Below are positions 1 to 13,377 of a DNA stretch of 64,000 bases, in pieces. The notes below the pieces were generated by a model that worked only from the letters and a program-made list of their open reading frames with translations, was not told where the DNA came from and searched no databases. Every line of letters begins with the position of its first letter. Position 1 is the stretch's first letter. The stretch comes from Torymus aiolomorphi (taxonomy: Eukaryota > Arthropoda > Insecta > Hymenoptera > Torymidae). The stretch spans positions 221,266,376 through 221,330,375 of the forward strand of contig CM070873.1 of NCBI GenBank assembly GCA_036365515.1. The letters run 5' to 3'. A program made the translations under genes and the position numbers.

Positions 1-88
1 ACACTATTTTATCACTGAAAAATTGAATCAAACGTCAAATATTACTTTTCTAAAAGAGACTTTTATTGAATCGAACAGTAATATTGAC

Positions 89-159
89 GGTGCCGCTGGA
101 AAAAGGTCACATAACTGATTTAAATTGTACATAAATTGTGTCCCTTTTCCAGCCGCACC
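89..159. repeat. Small palindromic MITE-like hairpin
   Basis: Inverted ends GGTGCCGCTGG and CCAGCCGCACC enclose a 71-bp imperfect palindrome. It cannot be classified. Confidence 0.4.
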
Positions 160-754
160 CACAACTATTTCATAAAATAATTTATAAATCTTTAAATACG
201 TCCAGTTCTTTTGATTTGCTAGATAAAGTTTTATTTTCAAAATATAGAAAAAAATTACATAACGATTGTACTGCATAATATATAAAAAATCCAGTGACAG
301 GAAATAATCTAACAGCGCCATGTGCAGATGACAAGTTAGACGACGATACTTTGAAGTTTATCAAAAACAAGCACAGCAGGTGCTATTATATATCGATCAT
401 CTCTTCTAAGAAATGAGGACTTGATACTGCCTAATATTATTTTTTCTCCGCCAAAGAGTTTCCGAAATCTAAAGATAATGGCTTTCATAAACTTCGCATG
501 ATTTTCGTAACTTCCGTTATAAGATAAGCGTTGAAAAATCATGCATGAATCAAAAAAGACCCCCCTTACATCACTCTTCAGGTCAAAAGTCCCTTTTTCC
601 GCAAAATTCTATTGCACCTTTAAGTCACATTTCGATTTATCAAAATGACTTCCAACTCATTCACTCGGAAACTTATGATTTTTCTCTCTCTCTCTCTCTT
701 TCCCCCTCCCTCAGTCAGAAAAAGCGCGACTTCTTCCCATTCCGGTGGGCCGCC

Positions 755-763
755 TTTATAAAC
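755..763 (+). promoter_or_regulatory. TATA-like box in a CpG-rich patch
   Basis: TTTATAAAC is set between GC-rich blocks, with a CpG-rich stretch starting about 25 bases downstream. This is the spacing of a TATA promoter, but no gene is recognised after it. Confidence 0.3.
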
Positions 764-2170
764 CCGGCCGCTTCTGATTGCAGAGCCGGAGGGCGACGAC
801 GGGGCGGACGAGGCGGAGGCGCCGGCATTGGGCGCGCGGCGGCCGCGCCGGAAATCGAGAATCGTCCGCGAGGCCGAGGCCGAGGCGGCGGCAGATCACG
901 AGCAAGCGGCGAGCCAACTGCGGCCCCTGCTCACCTCCTCCTCCTCTTAGCCGGCGCTACCACTACTACTCCCTCAGGAGGGAATAAGGAAGATCAGCGG
1001 CTACAGACACTCCGCGCCCGTCTGGATCTAAGAACGGTCCTCGTTTCCTCGAGCGCCGCGAAAGAGCAGCGGTTCTCACCGCTTCCTTTTCCCAGCCTCT
1101 ATATGCCCCACCGAGAGTTATTCCTTATATCCGGTCCTCTTTCTCTTCTGAGTTGGCTGAACGTTGCTGCGGAACTTTGACTGAGGCTCTTGGATGTCAG
1201 TGCGGCGCACGAAGAATAAGGACAAAGGGTTGCGCGCACGCGCGCACGCGCAAAGTCGAGATGTGGGAGGAAAGCTGCCGGATATCTTTATGAAAGTTGC
1301 GGCCTTTCACGCTGATTCGCTGAACCGTGCCATTTTAATTGGGCACTTACAAAGCGTACTTTCAAAGTACATTAAATTTCACGTGTTTCATGTATATATA
1401 TATAGAGGCGAGGCGAATTCTCCGATAGAAATTGCCTTTTTAAACCATAACGATAAATTTCAAATCTGGAACAATGATGAAAAATCATCGGAGGTCGTCG
1501 TCGTAAATGTAAATTGTATAGTCGTTTTTGTTAGGAAATTCTTTCTTCCTATTTCTTGCGTATAAAAGTTATTTTAAGATTATTAAAAAAAAAAAACAAA
1601 AAGAAGATTGGAACCGCAGCCATTCTCAATCGCGCAATATATAATTGTACATTCTTAATACTCATTATTGATTTTCGCTTACGGTGAATGGTCAAAGCAC
1701 AAAGGGACAGGCGTGCGCCTGATAGCGCGCAACCACGCACGCGTGCCTGCGAGGCCTATATAACTTCCGCGCGCTGCGTCATTACGGACCCGTGCGCGCG
1801 GCGCAAAATCGGTAATTAGGGGGAATCTACACCGTGTACAAACAGAAAATGTGTCGCTTGACATCAACAATTTTCCCTTTCAAGCCTGTAAGTAGCGTTC
1901 GCTCTTATCACAGGCCTGCTCCACTCAATACCCTATTGTCAGAGCCTCGCACTTTCACGTTCGATATACGGAGCACGGTGTAGAATCTCCGTTAGCCAAA
2001 AGAAAAAAATCAGGGCTGCGACCATAGTGGTCGAGTGCAACCGCGGAAGCACGCGTGCGGCTTGACTCGAATTATATACCGCGCGTGCGCACACTGGTGC
2101 GGGGAAATTCGAGTCTCATCGAAATCCTAAACCCAATTACGCGGCCCGGCGGCGCAAGAGTCCTGATGGC

Positions 2171-2178
2171 TATAAAAG
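2171..2178 (+). promoter_or_regulatory. TATA-like box
   Basis: GGC-TATAAAAG-CTCG is a near-consensus TATA box in a CpG-rich patch. A second similar box (CTATATAAC) is near 1755. No downstream gene was identified. Confidence 0.3.
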
Positions 2179-3853
2179 CTCGCGAGTTGCGCGCGCAATG
2201 ACTGGTCTGTATAATACGTACACCGCAACACACTCCCACGCACGCCCTGAAATCTACTTGACGCGACGCGCGATGCGAAGAGAGAAGAAAGTTCTCCATC
2301 CCCTGTGCCCGTGCTACCTCCCTCTGACGTCGTGCATATGTATAGCTGTATAGGAAAATAAATGGTTCTCGGGACTGACTGAGAGAAACTTTTCTTGTGA
2401 TTTTGTTGATTTCGGTTGCTTTTAGAGATTTTTTACGTCACATATGGAGAATAGTGGTACATTTAAAATTATCGACATGTATTATACATTTTCGATGATA
2501 TTGTAGAGTTCTCTTCTAGTATTTATCACGCCATAAGTTTATTAAATATTTTGATACAGAGCGGTAATAGCGTAATTTTTATATAGTACCATTATTCTGG
2601 CAACGGGCGTGGCGTATATACTTTTTTCATCATGGTTTCTGTCTGTTTTATCATTGTTTCAAAATGGTGAGAGGTATCAGATTTGTTTTTTATATACTGT
2701 TAAAGTAAGGTGTGCGGTTTAATCCTGCAAAATTGTGTACGCTTGATCTACGTTATATACCTCCATGTGAAAACAAGTAAACTTATACGCTCTGAAACTG
2801 GGATAGAAGTTGCTAATGGCGGAAACTGATATTAGAGAGAGAAGAAGTGTATTTAATGAAAGGACGTACCTTGAAAGGATATTTTTGTAATAACAAAGGT
2901 GATGTGTATCTTGTTCAAATTAGTCTAAAAGCTCTTTATTTTACTATCGAAACTTGGGAAAAAATGGGACATCGTTTTGTTGAAAAATATTTATCCAAAA
3001 TAGCTAAAAAAATGCGTGAACAGTATAATATGAACAAGAAATATTTTCTTAAGAATAGTGTTAAGAATTAAAATGAAAACAAAGAACGTTACTCGAAGTT
3101 TTTTAAACGATGCAAGAAAGCGTTTTCACGTACAATCAATGAATCGCATGTGCGCTGTGTATGCGAATGATAGTGGCTAAACGAAAGAGAGCATTATATA
3201 TTATTATTAATTTTCTCAGGATACTATATATAAAGCAACAACGTTCCTCAGTGCGTGCGAGCAAATCGCGCGTATTCACGTCATAATAAGCATATATACA
3301 ATAAAAATAATAATGGTAACGATAACAATAATATACACAGAAAGAGAGAAGTAAATAAAGTAAGAAAATATAACTGTGGCACATTCCTATATATTATAAT
3401 ATATTTTGAGACGACCACGCGGGCAAGATCGGCTCGCGGGCCGTCATATATCGACATATCCTGAAATTATATTTTTGTACTTCCATTCGGTCGCCCGGCA
3501 GTCGAGCGCCGACTCCGCGGTGCTCTTAATTAAGGTAATAAATATAATAGCGCCGAAAATACACGTACGCGACAACCTATACCGACACTTTACACGCGTA
3601 TTCGTCCTGTTGCATTTCTGTCTCTGTCCTTGTACGCTAGTCTCGTCTCCCCTTTCCTCTCTTTTGCGGACAAAAAGTCATGTTAAATTCATACTCGTCG
3701 ATGTGCGCACAGATCGAAATATTACGTCTGTCCTTTTTACCCAATTTAAAAGTGGCTCGTGCTAAAGCGGCGGATAATGATGATACTCTCTGGATTAATC
3801 TTATTTATTAACGACTTTTATAAATACCAAAGAATCGACTATCTGTTTATACA

Positions 3854-3958
<105 letters not shown>

Positions 3959-3994
3959 GTAGACTTTTTAACCAACATCAGTTTCGTTTTTAAC

Positions 3995-4236
3995 CGCACT
4001 GAGAAAAATAATGTATTAAAAATTACTATAATATATAAGAATGTGCGGACAAATCTCAAATACTAAAATTATTACTATATTTTATAGTAAAAATTACTAT
4101 GTACATAGAAATTTTTATTATGTATAAATCAATTTTTACTATAAAATATAGTAAAAATTTTGGTTTAGTATTTGAGATTTGTCCCCACATTCCTATATAT
4201 TATAGTAATTTTTAATACATCATTTTTCTCAGTGCG
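3995..4236. mobile_element. Palindromic MITE, TIR CACTGAGAAAAA
   Basis: Long inverted repeat: CGCACTGAGAAAAATAATG at the left is mirrored by CATTTTTCTCAGTGCG at the right, and the pairing continues through most of the 240 bp. No coding capacity. Superfamily not determined. Confidence 0.75.
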
Positions 4237-4239
4237 TTC

Positions 4240-7200
4240 GAATAGATTTTAGAAATTCGTAAAACAATGTTAGTTAATTACTTTGTATAGAAAATTTTAT
4301 ATTCTCGTAATTTATATTCATATTTATGTAATTATTAATGAGTATAGCTCAATACCGATGATAGTTTATATTATTAGACGTATGTTTGAAACATTTATAA
4401 GTTGAGCCTTTTGTCTGTAAATCTCGGATGCATATTAAATCTCTCCAGAATGTACAATAGTTCATTTACCGCCTTCTCTTGGCTAAAAGCACAGCGCGCA
4501 AAGGCGCAGTCACCGTTGCAGCGCCGCAGATCCAATTTTCGAAGTAACATTTTCGTTGAAATATAAAAGTTCCATTATACGAATACTGCCACTATTCTTT
4601 TAAGAAGGTTCCTTTGACGCCCAAATAGACGAAAATTCAATTTGAATATCTCAAACCCACGTCCATTCTCTTGCAAAGATGCGCGCGCTAGCAACGTAAT
4701 AAACCACCTGCGCTTTAATTTTACCTGGCCTTTGTATCCCCTGAAACCCCGACGCAGCGCATGTTGTGTTATATATTACACATATAGATCTCTACACGTG
4801 CGACTCGCGAGTTGCCGCGATATGTGCATCTAAATTCGTAACTGTCTGTCTCTCTTTCTCCCATGTCGTTTGTTATAAGATAATCCCGGGCCCTCGACGT
4901 CGCAGGTTTCAACTGTATCGATCGATCGTCGACGATTCAACTCGCGAGAGCGCGATTATGCAAGTAGAAGCGTGTACATATATGTATATGTAATACGGGT
5001 ACCTGGAGATGGGTGCATATATGCGAAAGGAGAATTATACAATCGAAGGGATCAATGACTCGGCACTCGAGTGGTATCTCCCGCGGTGTGGGTGTTTGCT
5101 ATACGATATAAGCTGCTCGTTTCGAGCCTCTTGTTGTGAGCTAAATGAGTGTCCGATGTAAATATATACATATATATATAAACAAGCAGTGTTAGGATCT
5201 CGAACTCTTGCGAGTCTTGCGGGATAGTGTTTGCTTCGATAAATGTATATATAATGTATCAGTTGTTGCGTTGAAAAAGAATGTGTATTTTAGAATTATA
5301 CGATGTCTGCATATTATGTAGTAGTGAAGTTGGTGTTCTGTATAATTACGAAAATTGTAAAGTAAATGATGAATTGGCGTTAGGTAACAATCAATGTATC
5401 AAATACTTTCAAACGATCGACCGTTTTCGCAGCAAAATGTGCAAATCGATATTATTGTAAAAAAACGAGATATTACGTTGTTATAGAAATGCATTTGTCG
5501 AATGTAATACGTTTCGAAGGGGTGGTCTAATTCATTGCTCGGTTACAAATTTGACTTAGCCCAGTCGCTTCCAGAATCATGCGATAATAACCGACTCTCA
5601 TGTATAACATCACTTGCAATTATAAATAGAATCAATTGGAAAATTGGAAAAATATATACCACAGTTGATAGACCGCTGAACGAAACCGCATATACATATA
5701 GGTAACAAAGATTGCGAGTGTTATACGAACACGAGCACAAAGTGATAAAAACGAGCGGGCTGTGTAAATTTCGTTCGTATAGGACAGCGAAGAGCGGCAA
5801 ATGAAAGTTTTTCGAGAAGAGATTTGAGTGGTGTATATATTATATTTTTGCATGGCCATCGAAATTCGCGCGCCACCATGTTTCACGTGTATATATACAA
5901 ACACGTATGGAACAAGGAGGCGCGCTTTTCCTCTTTTTCTTTGTATTTCCATAACAACAAAGCTCGCAGGAACGTCGACTAAATTCAATTTTCGTTTCTC
6001 TGAAGCTTCTATTGTTGCGAGTTGTTTCGTGTGCATAGAGCGCCGAGTAGATGTAGGTAAAATTGATATTAAAAATCTGGCCGGGCGAAACATTTTTTTA
6101 AATAGTTGCTCAGGCAATGTGAGCGGACGCGAGTTCGATGTATAGAAAGCCTGAAAAATTCATTTGTGTACAGATGGGTGCGTCGATGTCAGAATGCGAG
6201 AATCGAATTGAAAAGCGTTATCATGGCTGTTCTTACTGTAGGAATTATTATTGTGGACTGTACATTTTCGTCGGCAAATAAATTGTCGTTCCATAATTGC
6301 TTATGTGTAATTATGTATCGTATACCGATTAACCCTTTGACGTTCGCATTAATAATTTACGGTATATGTCAAATGGATTTGTTATCATGAAGTAGTATAT
6401 ACATGTTCTATTGTATAATAAAGGTTTATAAATTATGTGAATAATAATTACAGCGTTCATTGTTGTATCATGTTTTCATAAATTCTCAAACGTTGAACAG
6501 AATCCGAAACAATGAAAGCATCGCGAGTGACACCGTATGTCAATTAATTAAATGACTTTATTTGCTCAATATATCCTATTTTCTATTAAATATTGATTAA
6601 TAAAACATTATTATTAATAAAACGCATTAATAATTTTAATAAAATTAAATTTCCTGGCATGTTGTTTTTTTCTTTTTTTTTTTTGACTAATTTTTGTAAA
6701 TTTTTGTTGTAAGTTTTAAATTCAAATTCGCTATTACGATTCACTTGATATATTACTATTAAATATCATTTTTAACATTATATGACAAATTAAATATAAT
6801 GGAAGTTAGCCTAATAATGTCTGTGCCTAAATCAATAAAGCCAAATAGTAAACGGGTATTATCCAATCCTATATTCCATACAATCACAAAAATCCGCATA
6901 TATGACAATCTTTTACACGTACTACTTTTATGATTCGTTTACTCTATCATAAACACAATCATTCTGCTAAGTTTATAGCTAATAAAGTCTTTCTGGATCG
7001 TAACAAACAAGCTTCATTCATTTTTTCAAGAAAAACTCTAGATTCCAGTAAAACTCATGATTTATAGACATACTTTAAGTTTTACATTATATAGCGAAAA
7101 ATAGAAAGAAAAATTTCCATAAGATAATAATCGCCGGTTTTTTCCGAATGTGCGACGTCACACTCGACGCATGATATTACCGCAGTGACATACAGTAAAA

Positions 7201-7480
7201 TCTAGGTGAAGTAGACAATTATAGAACTCGCGAAAAAAGCACGCGTGAACGCAACCCGCCGAGCTTATATGGCGATTAGAGAGGGAGACGAGCCGCTGTA
7301 AAAAATAACAAATCTCAACTCATTTTGCTTCTTCGTTGCTTCGTTGTTAAATGCACACTTGCACCAGTATATACGTATGCGTGCGCGTGAGACAAAACCG
7401 AGAAAGAGAAAATTAAACGAGGGCTCTCCTATACAGGCTTCTTTACGTTACTCCTCGCGTGTTGTACGGAATCCGTATAT
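4240..7480. other. AT-rich DNA without a recognisable gene
   Basis: Only short unconvincing open frames (for example 5632-6117 minus and 6106-6390 plus). An AATAAAG-type polyadenylation motif lies near 6416, so part could be untranslated transcript. Nothing further can be supported. Confidence 0.3.
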
Positions 7481-7483
7481 GAA

Positions 7484-7581
7484 GGGCTATGACACAGAAA
7501 AAGGAACAGCACACAGATATAGGATTTAACATGGGTTACTATATCTATATATATGCTGTTTCTTTTTCTGTGTCATAGCCC
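7484..7581. mobile_element. Short MITE, TIR GGGCnnnnACACAGAAAAAGG (copy 1)
   Basis: 98-bp element with ends GGGCTATGACACAG / CTGTGTCATAGCCC, flanked by a 3-bp direct repeat GAA. The inner sequence (ATATAGGATTTAACATGGGT) is shared with a second copy at 22609-22785, which defines the family. The interior is shorter than in copy 2. Confidence 0.75.
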
Positions 7582-8095
7582 GAACGCGCGCGTGTATGTA
7601 TTTGTGCATACACACATTATGCACATCCACATACGCGCGCGTATGTAGATAATACGCGAGGGAGAGTAATCGTCAATTAAGAGCCGACGCGGCCGATGGT
7701 CCGGCGCGCATAATATCAATCGAACCGCTTTACCAGCATTGCGATGCATAATTGACTCGGGCCTCTCATTGTAATACTGTTGATGGAACAAACATCTCAT
7801 TGCAGTAACTGTTATCGCTGTGACCTGTCACGATCTCGATGTTATGTGAAAAAAATACAAAAAGTATATTAAGCGGAGGGATGCAGGAGTTTTGACGACA
7901 AAGCGTTGACGTTTAAGAGACAAATGTCTGAATGTACAACAATACAGTATGTTATGTATAATAAAATGACTTGAAAATTACACGTCTTTGAAATTATTTT
8001 TCTTTCACTCTACACTTAATATACCAAGCCGAAAAAATAGTTCGGTGAGAATCGTAGTTTTGCAAAAATCATTATCCTGTGGTGTAAAGCTACCA

Positions 8096-8324
8096 TACTC
8101 TCTAAATTAAATTCAGTGAAAAATCACTATTTTAGAGTGTAAAGTTAGGCACTGTCAAAATAGTTGGCATGCACTCTGAAATAGCGTACATACACTACTA
8201 AACAGTGGATACACTGATAATTCAGTGTATATACGCTATTTCAGAGTGCATACCAACTATTTTGACAGTGCCCAACTTTACACTCTAAAATAGTGATTTT
8301 TCACTGAATTTAATTTAGAGAGTA
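8096..8324. mobile_element. Near-perfect palindromic MITE with TA target site
   Basis: Ends CTCTCTAAATTAAATTCAGT and its complement, bounded by TA on both sides. The arms pair over about 100 bp each. The TA duplication suggests a Tc1/mariner-type origin. Confidence 0.8.
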
Positions 8325-8572
8325 GGCTGTAAAAATCGGAAAGATTATCACAATGTATAAGAAATTTTGCTAGAAATACAGAAAAACGTACTAGATTGTA
8401 TTGTGAAAGTTCCTACGAAATATGGTAATCTTTTGAAATTTTTACAATGTGATAGGTTTACAGTAATGTTTGTAAAGCTATATGAAATTTTTATAAAATT
8501 TTTTTATCGGCATCAGAATTATTTTTTAAATATAAAAGAACAAATCCTCATAAGAAAAATTTACAATATGTA

Positions 8573-9290
8573 CACGGAGAGAAATTTTAGAGTAAAAATT
8601 ACCAAGGTGCCTTGGTAGCGCATGGATAGACTGTCAAAAGCCGTGATATTCCCAGGTTTCTAATACAATTTATAAGTTTCCCAGGAAAAACTACCATAAC
8701 CACTTAAAAAAAATACCAAATTATCTGAATAAAAATTACCAGACACACTGGTAAAAATTGAGGTCTAGTCATTTTTACAAGGTAACCTAAGAATTTTTAC
8801 TAAGAAAACTGATAAATTTTACCAAATAACCTGGTATTTGTGTACTCGCGCATGCGCACTGCGCATTATTGTGTTTCATAAGATTGATACTAGAGGCGTG
8901 CGCGACGTTAAAATGAAAACAATACACATATTTTCAGTAAGTAATAACGGCGATTCAAATGACTGTTGGTAACAGCTTCCATGGCGCAGTTGGTAGAACG
9001 TCGGACTCTCAACCCAAAGATCGTCGGATCGAATCCCGCTTCCGTAAAAATTTTTTTTCAGTTTAATGTTTTTTCATCCTTGTTTCTGTTTCTATTTCTA
9101 TATTAAAATACTATATATCCATCAATATGGATAAAAAAAGTTAATTTTTTTAATTTAAATTAACTAAAAAAAATTTACCAAGGCACTTTGGTAAAAAGTT
9201 TGAAATTGTCAGTCTGTCCATCCATTACCATAGAAACTGGTAATTTTGTCTCGAATATTTGTAATTTTCACTACAAAATTTCTCTCCGTG
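8573..9290. mobile_element. MITE with TIR CACGGAGAGAAATT carrying a tRNA-like unit
   Basis: 718-bp element flanked by TA. The outer ends CACGGAGAGAAATTTTA and TAAAATTTCTCTCCGTG-like sequence are followed by a second inverted block (CCAAGGTGCC / GGCACTTTGG-like). A shorter relative with the same TIR and TA flanks lies at 46357-46630. A degenerate tRNA-like sequence with a T-run occupies the middle (8975-9044). Probably Tc1/mariner-derived, judged by TA. Confidence 0.75.
8975..9044 (+). tRNA. Degenerate tRNA-like Pol III unit inside a MITE
   Basis: An A-box-like TGGCGCAGTTGG and a B-box-like GGATCGAATCC are spaced as in a tRNA. The anticodon loop would read CTCTCAA, and a run of eight T follows at about 9050. 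The acceptor stem does not pair and the D and anticodon stems contain mismatches, so this is a tRNA pseudogene or SINE-head-like unit, not a working tRNA. The internal promoter boxes could still drive Pol III transcription. Confidence 0.4.
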
Positions 9291-10507
9291 TATAATTTCT
9301 ATGTAGGTCAATATTGTAAAATATTAATATTGCAGTATTTTTATAAAAACGAAACAATTACGTAAGAAAAAAGAAATACAATTTTGTGTAAAAAGCATTG
9401 TTTCGCATTATAAAACAAAGACTAAAATTAAAATCATAGTCACGAGACACTATACATAGCTATAAATCATTATATGACATATAACCGATCGTTCAGATGC
9501 AACATGGAGGCGGACACTCATTTACTATTTAATTAATACTTAATCCAACAGTAGAATTATGTAATCATAAAAATCTTATTTAAATAAATTCTTGTAAACG
9601 GTTCTTTTGTCTTTTTAATGGTATTCATATAATAAATTCGTGAATTAATAGAATTCTCATATTTACAATATAGATTTGTATAAAACTATAATTGTTATTA
9701 TAATTGTATATCATTCTAACAGTGTAAATTAACGTAAAATAGAAATGTCATTATCGTTGCGTAAGGTTTGATCGATCGTTTTTTTCTGTATGCAAAAATG
9801 AGTCAATCCGTCAGTTAGATTCCAGAACTTTGTATGGATAATATTGATTTCTTCAGCATGCAGTCAATTATATACCATCTCCGTAGTCTTTCTTAATTTA
9901 TTTATTTTAAAAAATATAATTTCTATACAGTACCTACTATTAAACAAAGTTATATTTGTATATTACTTCACAAAATAAAGTCGATTACCACGCACATCAT
10001 CTAATAAAGATGAGACATAATTGAGACACGTGAAAATAATTAATGTTAATTATTTTAGCTTACCCGGTGTTAGCCAATTACCAAAATTGAGTTGTTCAAA
10101 ATCGACTATGGAGCGATCAGGTAGTCTGAAAAAATTTACAAATATTTAGTTAATGATACATTTTTTAAGATAGTTGAATTATTTTATATAATAATCTCTA
10201 TTTATCACGATGTAGCGCACATTAATAATTTTATTCGAATTCGTAATTTATCTAACTTTTAATCTACGTTAAAATAGTTGGATTAAAATATACTTGCTAC
10301 TGCTACTAAGTTGTAAGAGTCCTGTAAGTTATATTTTCATAATCTTTAAAGATCTTTAATTCAGAGGACAAACAAGACAATTTCCCAAAATCTTTAATGA
10401 AAACATGTAATTCTAGCCGACCTCTAGCATAGAGATCAGTTTATACCATTAGATTTAAAATATTATGAGCTCATGCTCATGCTCATAGATAGTGATTTAA
10501 AAAAAAC
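9291..10507. other. AT-rich DNA, nothing recognised
   Basis: No open frame of note, no repeat that I could match to others in the window. Confidence 0.3.
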
Positions 10508-11589
10508 CTCTGCCAATTCATTGGCAAGATGCTTCCTCAAACTAATTTATCGATTCCATTTTTTAAATTTAAAAAACAAAATTAAATTTTTAACAACGAA
10601 ACTTTATTAATAAGTAAAACTGTCTTCTCTGCCAAATTTCAAAACGATTCATTGACTTTTACTACTGTTATCGTAAAGGAAAGAAAAAGCAATTGTTATA
10701 AAAAATAATTTTTTTCTCGGAAACAAATCAGCATAACCTCTTCAAATTTTAAAACAATGTTGTATTCAACACGTGTAATAAGTGGTAAAAATTTTGAGTC
10801 AATCAATAGAATATTCTTTTTAAAAATGCAAATATAAGAAATTTATAAAAAAAATTTTAACCCAAAATATCTTTGGTCACAACAGTCAGATTTTTTTGGG
10901 CAAAGAACTGAATTATTAGATATAAAAAAGCTAATTCTCTGCTAAATTTCAAAACGATTCATTGACTTTTACTCCTGTTATCGTACAGGAAAGAAAACGC
11001 ACATTTTTTCAAAAATAATTTTTTTTTCGGAAACAAATCAACATAACCTCTTCAAATTTTAACGTAATGTTGTAATCGACAAGTGTAATAAGTGATAAAA
11101 ATTTTGAGTGAATAAATAAAAAAGTTTTTGAGATATTAATTAAAGAATTATAAACCATATTTTCATTAATAACAAATGAAAGGCTAAAGATAATTTAAAT
11201 TTAAAAAAATGAAATTGTAGGTAATTTAAAGACCTTTTAATAACAATTTAGTTTATTAAGTAATACTGGCTTAAACAAATTAAAAAATCAAAAAAACGAA
11301 AAATTCAAAATCGTTTTTTGGCTATAAAAAAAAAAAAATCTATAAAATCAAAAAGTAGGTTATTCTATCTCTATTCTCCTCTGAAACGAAGAGAATAAGC
11401 CTTCTCCGATGTAAATCGGTCGATCGGTTCAAAAGTTATCGCCTACACACACACACACACACACACACACGAAAATTTTTTTTATCAAAAACAACGGATT
11501 TTAGCGTCAAAAGTCTTAAAACATGTTTTTGAACATTTTTTGTTTCAAAAATTTTTTTCAACGTTACATAGCTTCCTCTTTGAGGAAGC
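10508..11589 (-). mobile_element. Helentron-like (HINE-type) element, copy A
   Basis: Same family as copies B and C, in opposite orientation. One end has the hairpin GCTTCCTC-tt-GAGGAAGC (11571-11589) and the other the repeat GCTTCCTC (10531) followed by the terminal hairpin GCCAAT-TC-ATTGGC (10512-10525). A (CA)n microsatellite (11443-11470) lies after CGATCGGTTCAAAAGTTATC. It is bounded by T/A runs with no obvious target duplication. Subterminal repeats, an end hairpin, an internal microsatellite and T-rich target sites are features described for non-autonomous Helentrons. Confidence 0.65.
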
Positions 11590-11789
11590 AAAAAGTATAC
11601 AATGTAAAACTGTCACCTGAAATTGTAGATTTGGCAATGTCTTTCTGTTGGAGTTTAGGGTAAGACAACAAGATAATGCAACAAATCAAGATGAAACAAA
11701 AGCTTTATTTAACGCACTTTACGTGCCGTTGTCTCTCCCGTTCGCGCGCTCCCTCCCTCCGCCGCTCTCTCTCTCCATCAAGCCACGCG

Positions 11790-12040
11790 CATAGAGGTAT
11801 ATAGATAAAGTAGGGAAGTCAAGCCTCCGGCCGTCGCAGAGTTAGAAAGAGAGAGAAGATCGCGGGAAGTAGCTGTCTCTCTCTACTCGCGCGTGCGCAG
11901 TACGCGCAGAAAGGGAGCGTCAGCGCACGTGAAGAAAGAGGTAGCTACGTCCCGCGATCTTCTCTCTCTTTCTAACGTTCGGATATTTTCATTTACGGGC
12001 AGCCCTATGTCTCCCCTGCTCTATCTATAATACCTCTATG
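11790..12040. repeat. Foldback insertion within the TRIM-like element
   Basis: CATAGAGGTA at 11790 pairs with TACCTCTATG at 12031. Inside, GAAAGAGAGAGAAGATCGCG pairs with CGCGATCTTCTCTCTCTTTC. It is CpG-rich, and no coding frame is supported. Confidence 0.55.
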
Positions 12041-12434
12041 GCTACGAGGCGACACCGCGGGGGGCCATCTTGGCTTGCTGCGCGCGCACGCACACGTGAG
12101 TGTTCTCGCTCAAACTTGTTGCGCGCATATGCCACTTCTGAGAATCATCAAAATTTACCTCTATGCTACACTTTCCTCTTCTTTTCTGATGTAACTCACT
12201 TTTACTCTCGCGTTTCTATTCAATTTGTACTTAAACATTTATTTGCGCGGTGGAAGCGTCGTTATCTTACCGTCCCATAATCTGTTGGAGTTTAGGGTAA
12301 GACAACAAGATAAATGCAACAAATCAAGATGAAAAAAAAGCTTTATTTAACGCACTTTACACCCACAAAAACTTCATACGTCTGTCTCGCTCGGCGTGAT
12401 GCGACTGTCTGACTAGAGCTGCTGCTGCGGCTAC

Positions 12435-13377
12435 TAGGGATGGGCGATATTTATCGATATTTATAAATATCGATATTTCCCTTGCGATATATCGATAATT
12501 GTAACCGATATTTTTGTCACCGATAATATCGGAATATCGATATCATACTTAAGATATCGGCTTCCGATATTCAATAGACTTATGCCAAATAAAAATTTTT
12601 AATTTACTAGCAAAATGCAAACGCGCTTCGCGCGTACTAATTTATTTTTGGGGTTATGTGCACTGTTTTTCCCTATGATTTAATTTTAATTAGTTTCAAT
12701 GATAATTAGATACATTTTTCAATCAATAAATCAAATGTTTTTATTCTATTTTAATTATTTATTAGTTGTATAAATATTTGAGTGTTAAAATTCAAATCTA
12801 GTACATGTTCAATCTAAAAAATTCAAATACTCGCACTTTTTTCAAATAACCAATCACATCGAGTCTTTAAATGAGCCACTACTTCCGGCCATCATTTTTT
12901 AAGAGAGGATATTTTGCGCTATTTGAAATTGAAAATCGTAACTCGCAAAAGCAAATGTGCTTGTGCGACCTCTATCGTCTATCAGAGATTTTCGAATATA
13001 TTAGATGCTTAGACGTTGGCAACACCGTAACCGCAACGGCGGCTCAGTTCGTGTTCGTCTTCGTTTTCGATTCGAATTTTTAGTGTCGTTTAGTGTTCAG
13101 AATAGGAATCGGTTAACCCCACAACACTTTCAAGAATTACTTTTTCTAAATTTATTACCATTAAAATATTGGAATCTATAGTTTGTAAAGTTTCAAATGT
13201 TTATTAAAATTATTTTGAAAATTAATAAAGTATTTTTTAAAATTATTTTTATATTTTTTTATCGATATTTGTGAATATCGATATTTTTAACCCGATGTAT
13301 CGAAATTATCGATATTAGCTATACCGATATTATCGATACGCAAATATCGATATTTTTGTTTAATATCGCCATCCCTA
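12435..13377. mobile_element. Non-autonomous hAT element with subterminal ATATCGATA arrays
   Basis: TIRs TAGGGATGGGCGATAT / ATATCGCCATCCCTA are flanked by a perfect 8-bp duplication GCGGCTAC (12427-12434, 13378-13385), the hAT hallmark. Both subterminal regions are filled with ATATCGATA-type palindromes. No transposase remains. A diverged relative of the interior is found in inverted orientation at about 33045-33365 in GGT intron 1. Confidence 0.9.

Larger units (their letters stand above)
1..3850. other. No recognisable gene; CpG-rich patches with TATA-like boxes
   Basis: AT-rich DNA alternates with CpG-rich patches near 740-1090 and 1690-2320. The longest open frame (545-1180) is Arg/Gly/Ser low-complexity and matches nothing I recognise. 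The patches contain TATA-like boxes, so one may be a promoter or 5' UTR of a gene whose exons I cannot see. A (TC)n tract lies at 683-705. Confidence 0.4.

Noticed and set aside
545..1180. 211-codon open frame on the + strand
   Set aside because: Arg/Gly/Ser low-complexity driven by a CpG-rich patch and a TC tract; no domain, no splice logic.
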